A stretch of 42,151 nt of DNA from NCBI GenBank assembly GCA_903855945.1, contig CAIOAK010000086.1, positions 1 through 42,151 of the forward strand, read 5' to 3'. Below the pieces are notes generated by a model. That model saw only the letters and a program-made list of their open reading frames with translations, was not told the DNA's origin and ran no database searches. The stretch is from an uncultured Anaeromyxobacter sp. Its GTDB lineage: Bacteria > Myxococcota > Myxococcia > Myxococcales > Anaeromyxobacteraceae. Positions 1-5,481 of this stretch are shown here, piece by piece (position 1 is the stretch's first letter; every line of letters starts with the position of its first letter). A program made the translations under genes and the position numbers.

Positions 1-5
1 CCCAG

Positions 6-485
6 ATGCCCAAGGTCCCTGGCAGTCGTGTGCCCGGTCGTTCCGACCTCATCGCTCGTTTGGCCAAGGTCCGCGAGCTGTCCCAGAGCGGATCGAACGC
101 CGAGGCGCTCGTCCTCGCCAACTCAATCGCGGCGGAAGCGGCCACCCGGGGCCTCGCGCCGAGCATTCACCTGGAGTGGGTGCTCGCGGTCGTCAGCGAC
201 CGGGAAGGGATTTTGGAGGAGGCCGTTCGGCACTGCGTCAACGCCGTGGAAATGGATCCCCTCGACCCCGCCGCCGACAACTCGATGGACATCATCGCTC
301 ATCACGCCAACGACGTTTTGGTCTACTCGGCTCCGTGGGGGGCGCGTGGGTGGGCTCTCTTCAAGTTGATGACCGAGAATGGGTTGGCGAGCGAAGCCGT
401 CCAGGGTCTTGCTGACGAGGCGTCCTCGGGCGGGGCGCCCATGCCCACGGCGATCTTCGGGACGGCCACAAGAGGCGTGGCGTAG
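6..485 (+). CDS. Hypothetical protein, helical-repeat-like (mobile region)
   Basis: This 159-residue ORF was not recognised. It is rich in Ala, Leu and Glu, and the stretch at about residues 20-95 (AKVRELSQSG, then EEAVRHCVNAVEMDPLDPAA) reads like two degenerate TPR-type helix pairs, so a protein-binding role is possible but unproven. There is no signal peptide or membrane segment. The ATG lies 5 bases from the window edge, so an upstream start cannot be excluded. It is followed after 12 bases by another ORF with a clear ribosome binding site, and then by a recombinase gene, which looks like a three-gene unit of an integrated element. Its codon use is less strictly G/C-ending than that of the core genes downstream. 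Confidence 0.55.
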   Translation: MPKVPGSRVPGRSDLIARLAKVRELSQSGSNAEALVLANSIAAEAATRGLAPSIHLEWVLAVVSDREGILEEAVRHCVNAVEMDPLDPAADNSMDIIAHHANDVLVYSAPWGARGWALFKLMTENGLASEAVQGLADEASSGGAPMPTAIFGTATRGVA

Positions 486-497
486 GCCAGGAGCCCC

Positions 498-962
498 GTG
501 ACCTACTCGAAGCTCCCCACGGGCATTCACGCAGGCCGAACGCTCCCAGAGGTCATCCTGGCGTCCGAGGACCCCTCCTACGTGTACGGCGGGCTGGCGG
601 CGGGCGTCTTCACCGGCGCGCTCCTGGCCGAGGCCGAGGCTGTCACCGACCGTGCGTCCAGGATCCGGCTGCCGGGGGCCAAGGACGGTGACGTCGTCAT
701 GTACTACCGCCACGCCGGAGCCGAGAGCTTCGGGGGCTTCGCGGTCGTCTCGAAGAAGGAGGCCCGCAAGTGCGCCCCGTTCGCGGCGGCCCAGTCGGTC
801 GGCCTGGACCTCTCCATGGCGGGGAAGGTGGCGCCAAAGGATCCCAGGGGCGGGGCGATGGTGGTGTCGGGGCTGAAGGTGGCGGTGTGGGGAGAGTTGC
901 ATCCCCATCTCACAGCCGAGGACTGCGCGGTCTTCTTCGACGACGAGAGGAACTTCTTCTGA
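498..962 (+). CDS. Hypothetical protein with an ExoX-C/DUF3820-like N-terminal motif
   Basis: A 154-residue ORF starting at GTG 498, with AGGAG five bases upstream. Residues about 8-28 (GIHAGRTLPEVILASEDPSY) resemble the short glycine-lysine-type motif ending in DPSY of the exodeoxyribonuclease X C-terminal/DUF3820 family, which is common in phage and plasmid proteins. The rest was not recognised. The match is by eye and weak. The stop overlaps the start of the downstream serine recombinase (TGATG at 960-964), so the two are probably translationally coupled. It has no membrane segments. A function in element DNA metabolism is only a guess. Confidence 0.55.
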   Translation: MTYSKLPTGIHAGRTLPEVILASEDPSYVYGGLAAGVFTGALLAEAEAVTDRASRIRLPGAKDGDVVMYYRHAGAESFGGFAVVSKKEARKCAPFAAAQSVGLDLSMAGKVAPKDPRGGAMVVSGLKVAVWGELHPHLTAEDCAVFFDDERNFF

Positions 963-1549
963 TGCCGACCGCCGCCATCTACATCCGGGTCTCGACCGAC
1001 CGCCAGACCGTGGAGAACCAGAAGGCCGAGGTGCTCCAGTTGTGCAGGGCTCGCGGGTACGACCCTGTCATCTACGAAGAAGTGGAATCCGCCGCCAAGG
1101 CTCGCCCCGTACTCGACCGCCTGATGGCGGACGTGAGGGCCGCTCGGGCCCAGGCGGTGGTCGTGTGGGCTCTGGACCGCCTCCACCGCTCGATGACCGG
1201 GGCGATCAACATGGTCTTGGAGTGCGACCGCTTGGGAGTCCCCGTGATCTCGGTTCGGGAGGGCTGGCTGGATACCGGAGGTCCGATCCGCCCCCTCCTC
1301 GTGGCGATTTTCGGATGGGTAGCCCAGCAGGAAAGAGAGCGGCTCATCGAGAGGACGAAGGCGGGGATCGAGCGAGCCCGTCGCGAAGGAACGCCTATCG
1401 GGCGTCCTCCCGCGTCCAGAATCTTGCTTCACGGTGCCGCTGACCTTGTGGCGAACGGCATCGCGGTCGCCGAGGCTGCCCGCCGGAAGGGGCTGTCCCG
1501 CAGCACCCTCCAAAGGTTCCTCGCCGCCCAGAGAGAGTCGCGCCAGTAA
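962..1549 (+). CDS. Serine site-specific recombinase (resolvase/invertase family)
   Basis: A 195-residue small serine recombinase. The N-terminal catalytic domain begins AIYIRVSTDRQ, giving the nucleophile Ser11 and the neighbouring Arg9. The conserved ALDRLHRS segment supplies the two active-site arginines near residue 70, and a GWVAQQERERLIERTKAG helix leads into a C-terminal helix-turn-helix (AVAEAARRKGLSRSTLQRFL). The length fits the resolvase/invertase class rather than the large serine integrases. The family makes double-strand breaks with a covalent phosphoserine link and inverts or resolves DNA. I chose the ATG at 962 because it overlaps the upstream stop and begins immediately before the conserved beta-strand. 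No res or inversion site is recognisable in the window. Confidence 0.93.
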   Translation: MPTAAIYIRVSTDRQTVENQKAEVLQLCRARGYDPVIYEEVESAAKARPVLDRLMADVRAARAQAVVVWALDRLHRSMTGAINMVLECDRLGVPVISVREGWLDTGGPIRPLLVAIFGWVAQQERERLIERTKAGIERARREGTPIGRPPASRILLHGAADLVANGIAVAEAARRKGLSRSTLQRFLAAQRESRQ

Positions 1550-1678
1550 CCTCCCCCGCCAAGGAGCCCGGGGCCCTCTGAGATCTATAGGTATGGATAC
1601 GGATCTCGCTGACGCTGTCTCGGCCGCCCTCCCCGGATATCGGGGATGCGGGACGCCCTCCCAGGGGTCGGTCTAGCT

Positions 1679-2728
1679 ATGCCGTGGATGAAGTGGGACG
1701 GCGGCCGCTACTGGCTCAACGACATCGGTCACCGCACCTACTACCTCCGCCGTACCGTCGGGGGCATCCGGTACGACGTCAACACTGGGGCGACGACCGA
1801 CCGTGGGGCCTTGGAGCAGTTGAAGCGGTTCGAGGCGGACCCGTCCGCCTACCACCCCGCAGGACCTCACCGCGAGCCGCTGCGGCTCACCCCGGTCCTC
1901 ATCGACCAGTTCGTTCTATTCTCCGAGGTCGAGAAGCGGAACTCGAAGCCCTGGGTGAGGCGGCAGCGCAAGTGGCTCAACTGGTGGGCCGGACTGCTCA
2001 AGGGCACGGACCTGCGGCAGGTGAAGCTCGGGGAGCATGTCGTCCCGGCACTCGACTCCGTCAAGCTCGGTGGGCGCCGGGCTCGGGTCGCCACCCTCAA
2101 GGCGTTCTACTCCTGGCTCCAGAAGAGGCGCCACGCGATCAGCGCCGTCGAGAACCCCGTGGCGTCCTACGCCATCGCCCAGTCCACGCCGAAGCAGTGG
2201 ACCGTGACGCGGGTCATCCCCGAGGTCGACCATACAGCGACGCTGCTGGCCATCCGGCCGCACTGGATCCCCCATGTGATCCTGCTGCACGGGGTGGGTC
2301 TGCACATTTCGGAACTCCTTCGCTTCGCTCGCGCTGGGGAGATCCACGAGGACGGCACGGGTGGCGCGGTCCTGACGTTCCTCCACAAGTCCGGACGCCC
2401 TCATCTGACCAGGATCGAGCCCCACCTTCTCCAGCATGCCCAGGCGGTGCGGAAGGGAGGCGGCTTCAGCGAGTCCAGGCTCTACCGTGCCATCCGGGAT
2501 GCCTGCGGGAAGGCCGGGGTGCCCCGGTTCGGTCCGGGGAGCTACCGTCACACGTTCGCGACCCGGAAGACGATTGAGGGAGCCTTCGTGCAGTCCGTGT
2601 CTGACTACATGGGCCACCAGTCAGCGCAGACGACCAAGCGGTTCTACGCCACCCTCGCTGCGCCCCCCATTCCTCGCGGGCCGGGCAGCGCACCGCCTCC
2701 TGTGGTTGGTCAGGCCCCCGCAGCCTGA
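1679..2728 (+). CDS. Tyrosine recombinase/phage-type integrase, active site apparently altered
   Basis: A 349-residue integrase-like protein: an N-terminal arm region (about 1-60), a core-binding SAM-like domain (about 65-160) and a catalytic domain (about 170-335). The Lys of the beta-hairpin (LHKSGRPHL), the second Arg (Arg290 in SYRHTFAT), His313 (MGHQS) and the Tyr323 nucleophile (KRFYA) are all visible. The first catalytic Arg, normally in GLRxxEL, is His209 (GLHISELL, codon CAC), and the His/Lys three residues before Arg290 is Gly287. Loss of the first Arg normally abolishes strand cleavage, so the enzyme may be dead. I chose ATG 1679 because the protein then starts at the region I recognise; ATG 1646 is an in-frame alternative. 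The gene points at the 3' end of tRNA-Phe, the usual position for a tRNA-targeting integrase. Confidence 0.88.
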   Translation: MPWMKWDGGRYWLNDIGHRTYYLRRTVGGIRYDVNTGATTDRGALEQLKRFEADPSAYHPAGPHREPLRLTPVLIDQFVLFSEVEKRNSKPWVRRQRKWLNWWAGLLKGTDLRQVKLGEHVVPALDSVKLGGRRARVATLKAFYSWLQKRRHAISAVENPVASYAIAQSTPKQWTVTRVIPEVDHTATLLAIRPHWIPHVILLHGVGLHISELLRFARAGEIHEDGTGGAVLTFLHKSGRPHLTRIEPHLLQHAQAVRKGGGFSESRLYRAIRDACGKAGVPRFGPGSYRHTFATRKTIEGAFVQSVSDYMGHQSAQTTKRFYATLAAPPIPRGPGSAPPPVVGQAPAA

Positions 2729-2851
2729 CCGCTTGTTGCGGTCGCTCTCGGAGCCGATGGTAATACGGTGGGAATGGAGCCCGTCCTGCTCCCCGGCGTC
2801 CGAGCGCATGTCCACCCGCCCCGCTCCTCGCCTCCCGTCCGTCCAACGCCG

Positions 2852-2890
2852 AAAAAGCAAAAGACCCGCCAGACCTTGCGGTCGGACGGG
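2852..2890 (-). terminator. Rho-independent terminator of tRNA-Phe
   Basis: Read on the minus strand, an 11-bp stem (2890-2880 with 2875-2865; one G-U pair and one mismatch) closes a GCAA tetraloop. It is followed by a U-rich run, TCTTTTGCTTTTT. It lies about 30 bases beyond the 3' end of the tRNA-Phe gene and is oriented correctly to end its transcript. It also blocks tRNA transcription from running into the integrase. Confidence 0.85.
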
Positions 2891-2918
2891 CCCGTGATGT
2901 CGGCGCGAGATGTAGAAG

Positions 2919-2991
2919 TGCCTGGACCCGGAATCGAACCAGGGACACGGGGATTTTCAGTCCCCTGCTCTACCAGCTGAGCTATCCAGGC
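2919..2991 (-). tRNA. tRNA-Phe(GAA)
   Basis: The minus strand folds into a complete cloverleaf. It has a 7-bp acceptor stem GCCTGGA/TCCAGGC with discriminator A, a D-arm GCTC/GAGC, an anticodon stem GGGGA/TCCCC with loop CTGAAAA (anticodon GAA, phenylalanine) and a T-arm CCTGG/CCGGG with loop TTCGATT. The length is 73 bases, and CCA is not encoded (the next bases are CTT). The 3' end faces the integrase at 1679-2728, making this a likely attachment site. No second copy of the tRNA 3' end was seen in 1-2900, so the other attachment site would lie left of the window. Confidence 0.97.
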
Positions 2992-3030
2992 GTGCTGCCC
3001 GGCCGCCCTTGCGGACGACCGAGGGGGGCT

Positions 3031-3059
3031 GTTTTACGATCGCTCCCGGACGGACGCAA
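3031..3059 (-). promoter_or_regulatory. Promoter of tRNA-Phe
   Basis: On the minus strand there is a -35 element TTGCGT (3059-3054) and a -10 element TAAAAC (3036-3031), separated by exactly 17 bases, about 40 bases upstream of the tRNA 5' end. A GC-rich discriminator with a C-run follows, as is typical of stable-RNA promoters. It lies just beyond the stop codon of the coiled-coil gene. Confidence 0.6.
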
Positions 3060-3075
3060 GCCCGGATCGGCCGGC

Positions 3076-3771
3076 TCAGCTCCGGGGCACGGCGGTCAAC
3101 ACGGCGCGCCCGTCCCGGACGACCACCTTGAACTCCACCCGCTTCGCCTTGTACTTCGCGGCGATCTCGGGGGCCTGCTTGTTCACCGTGCGCGCGATCG
3201 ACTCGAGCGTCAGGCGCGACACGTCCTCGTTGCAGCTCCGCTTGGCCGACACGTAGGAGTCGAAGAGGTCGCGCAGCTCGGCGTCGCCCAGGACCGACGC
3301 CGGTGCGGGGGGGGGCGGCGGGGGGGCGGCCGGCTTCGCGACCGGCGCGGCCTCCACCTTCTGCCCCCGCGCCTCGGCCATCTTCCGGCGAACCTTCATC
3401 ACGTCGCGCCGGTAGGTGCCGGCCTCCTTCTCCCGGCCGGAGCGGAGCCAGAGCCGCTCGTAGGAGAGGTAGCGGGCGTGGAGGGTCTGGATGCGGAAGC
3501 GGATCCCGGCGTTCCGGGTGAAGGCGCTCCGGAGCCGCTCGACGTTCCGCTTCAGGTCGTCCCGGCGGCGGGAGGGCTCCATCCGATCGGCGCCCATGAA
3601 GTACATCTCGTACTTCACCTTGATCTCCTCGAGCTCCTCCTCGAGGGCGTCGAGCGCGCTGGCGAGCTGCTCGCTGGCGAGCTTCTCCTTCCCGGTCTCA
3701 CGTTCCGGGAGGAGGGGGTCCTGCGAGCCGGCGGCGCGCTGCCCGCCCGGCCTCTTCGGTGGAAGCGCCAC
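3076..3771 (-). CDS. Coiled-coil protein, MXAN_5187 C-terminal-domain-like
   Basis: A 231-residue soluble protein. Residues about 25-140 are highly charged and predicted coiled coil (SALDALEEELEEIKVKYEMYF, then many Arg/Lys). A Pro/Ala-rich linker with a run of six prolines follows (about 147-158), and then a compact C-terminal domain (about 160-231: LRDLFDSYVSAKRSC to KVVVRDGRAVLTAV). As I recall the family, this C-terminal domain matches the MXAN_5187 C-terminal domain of myxobacteria. The function is unknown to me. The start is GTG. It is the last gene of the ileS-lspA-lgt run, with 9 bases to lgt, so it may be co-transcribed with lipoprotein-maturation genes, but this does not establish a shared role. 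Confidence 0.75.
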   Translation of the reverse strand: MALPPKRPGGQRAAGSQDPLLPERETGKEKLASEQLASALDALEEELEEIKVKYEMYFMGADRMEPSRRRDDLKRNVERLRSAFTRNAGIRFRIQTLHARYLSYERLWLRSGREKEAGTYRRDVMKVRRKMAEARGQKVEAAPVAKPAAPPPPPPAPASVLGDAELRDLFDSYVSAKRSCNEDVSRLTLESIARTVNKQAPEIAAKYKAKRVEFKVVVRDGRAVLTAVPRS

Positions 3772-3780
3772 GCGGGGAGT

Positions 3781-4866
3781 CTAAGCCCGCCCCGGCAGCG
3801 CTGCCACGGCCGACCGGGCCAGGCGGCTGCCGACGAGCCACATGACGGCGCCGGTCGCGAAGATGCCGATCGAGACCCACTGACCGGTTCCCAGCCCCAG
3901 CCAGACCCCGCGCTCCACGTCGCCGCGGAAGGTCTCGGTGGTGGTTCGCAGCACGGCGTAGAGCATGAGCCAGGCGGCCATCACCTGGCCGTGGAAGTGC
4001 TTTCGCGGCCGCAGCCAGATGGACAGGAAGGCGAAGAGCAGCAGCTCGCCGAGCGACTCGTAGAGCTGCACCGGGTGGATGGGGAGCGTGTGCAGGTGGT
4101 CGGGCGCGATGAAGCGGGCCGGGTTCAGGCGCGCCGCCATCGACTGGAAGGCGAGCGACTCGGGGGGGAAGCGGGCCGCCCAGGGGAGCGCCGGCTCGCA
4201 GCTTCGCCCCCAGCAGCAGCCGGCGCTGAAGCAGCCGATGCGCCCCAGGAACTGCCCGAAGGCCACCGAGGGGATGAGGGTGTCGGCGTAGGGGAGGAAG
4301 CGCATCCGCTTCACCCGGAGGTAGACCGCGGCGGCCACCGCGGCGGCGATGAAGCCGCCGTAGAAGACCATCCCGCCCTCCCAGACCGCGAAGAGGCGCG
4401 GGATGCGTCCGATCCGCGTGACCACGAGCGCGTTCGCCCCGAAGTAGTCGCGCCAGTTCACCGCGATGAAGAAGAGCCGGGCCCCCACGAGCGAGGAGAC
4501 CAGGATCCAGAAGGAGAGGTCGCCCACGAGCTGCGGATCCTGCCCCTGCCGCTGCGCCTCCGTCTGTGCGAGCCAGATGGCGAAGACGAAGCCCAGCGCC
4601 AGCATGACCCCGTAGGTGTGGAGGGGCACGTCCACCCCGTCCCCCATCAGGCCGGAGCGCCAGGCGGCGAAGAGGGCGAGGAGCATGACGACGAGCGTCG
4701 CCTTGTCGGACCAGATGGCCTCCCCCCACGAGACCTTCCGGTCCTCCCGGGCCGCCTCGCGCCGGTGGAGGTAGGCCCGCCCCACCACCACCACGAGTCC
4801 CACCAGGAGGGCCACCACCCAGGTGATCCCGGGCGGGATGACGATGCGGAGGAGGATGGGGAGCAT
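3781..4866 (-). CDS. lgt: Prolipoprotein diacylglyceryl transferase
   Basis: Lgt transfers diacylglycerol from phosphatidylglycerol to the lipobox cysteine of prolipoproteins in the inner membrane. The 361-residue protein is a polytopic membrane protein with an extended N-terminus (about 60-70 residues longer than the E. coli enzyme, with an extra membrane segment). Recognisable features are HTYGVMLALGF near residue 85, the variant Lgt signature GRIGCFSAGCCWG (about 205-217; the E. coli form is GRIGNFING) and HPVQLYES with a following membrane helix. The ATG directly abuts the TAG stop of lspA, so first- and second-step lipoprotein processing enzymes are coupled. The TPR lipoprotein at 35787-36653 would be a local substrate. 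Confidence 0.95.
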   Translation of the reverse strand: MLPILLRIVIPPGITWVVALLVGLVVVVGRAYLHRREAAREDRKVSWGEAIWSDKATLVVMLLALFAAWRSGLMGDGVDVPLHTYGVMLALGFVFAIWLAQTEAQRQGQDPQLVGDLSFWILVSSLVGARLFFIAVNWRDYFGANALVVTRIGRIPRLFAVWEGGMVFYGGFIAAAVAAAVYLRVKRMRFLPYADTLIPSVAFGQFLGRIGCFSAGCCWGRSCEPALPWAARFPPESLAFQSMAARLNPARFIAPDHLHTLPIHPVQLYESLGELLLFAFLSIWLRPRKHFHGQVMAAWLMLYAVLRTTTETFRGDVERGVWLGLGTGQWVSIGIFATGAVMWLVGSRLARSAVAALPGRA

Positions 4867-5481
4867 CTACGCCTGAACCTCCGGCGCGGCGCCGGACTTC
4901 CCGGAGCCGGCGCGCTGCTCGTTGGGGGCGAGGAGGATCATCGCCACCCCCACCACGATGAGGGAGTCGGCCAGGTTGAAGATGGGCCAGTAGATGTCGG
5001 GGCGGTGCCACCAGTGCCACTGCACGAAGTCGATGACGTAGCTGCGGGCCAGCCGGTCGATGAGGTTGCCCACCGCGCCGGAGAAGATGAAGGCGAGCGC
5101 CACCTGCATGTAGCGCTGGTCCTCCCGGAGCCGCCGGAAGTACCAGAGGATGAAGCCGAGCGCGCCCAGCGTCATCACCACGAAGAAGCCGTGGCGGAAC
5201 CCGGCCGGGAGGTCGCGCAGCATGCCCCAGGCCGCGCCCGGGTTCTCGGCGTAGGTCATCCGCCACATCGGGTCCCACACCACGTGGGGAGGGCGGGCCA
5301 CGCTCTCCAGGTGGCTCGTGCCGTAGAAGGCCTTCACCTTGGCGTCGAGGGTGGAGGCGCCCAGCCGCTGGAAGGCGAAGGTGAGCCGGTCCACGGCCAG
5401 GAACTTGGTCACCTGGTCGCCCGCCACCATCACCGCGAAGATCGCGGCCAGGAGCGCCCAGCGGGACGGGCCCCTCGTCAT
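4867..5481 (-). CDS. lspA: Lipoprotein signal peptidase (signal peptidase II)
   Basis: A 204-residue aspartic membrane protease that removes signal peptides from diacylated prolipoproteins. Four hydrophobic segments are visible. Both catalytic aspartates sit in the family motifs GNLIDR (about residue 140) and FNLADS (about 170). The periplasmic region between the first two helices (about 30-80) is longer than in E. coli LspA. The ATG at 5481 overlaps the ileS stop codon (ATGA), which matches the conserved ileS-lspA arrangement and selects this start over the open frame that continues upstream. A Lys/Ala-rich C-terminal tail follows the last helix. Confidence 0.96.
   Translation of the reverse strand: MTRGPSRWALLAAIFAVMVAGDQVTKFLAVDRLTFAFQRLGASTLDAKVKAFYGTSHLESVARPPHVVWDPMWRMTYAENPGAAWGMLRDLPAGFRHGFFVVMTLGALGFILWYFRRLREDQRYMQVALAFIFSGAVGNLIDRLARSYVIDFVQWHWWHRPDIYWPIFNLADSLIVVGVAMILLAPNEQRAGSGKSGAAPEVQA

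Noticed and set aside
166-180. TTCACCTGGAGTGGG in the mobile element
   Set aside because: The right half-site has two mismatches and the codons are ordinary apart from ATT. Treated as chance.
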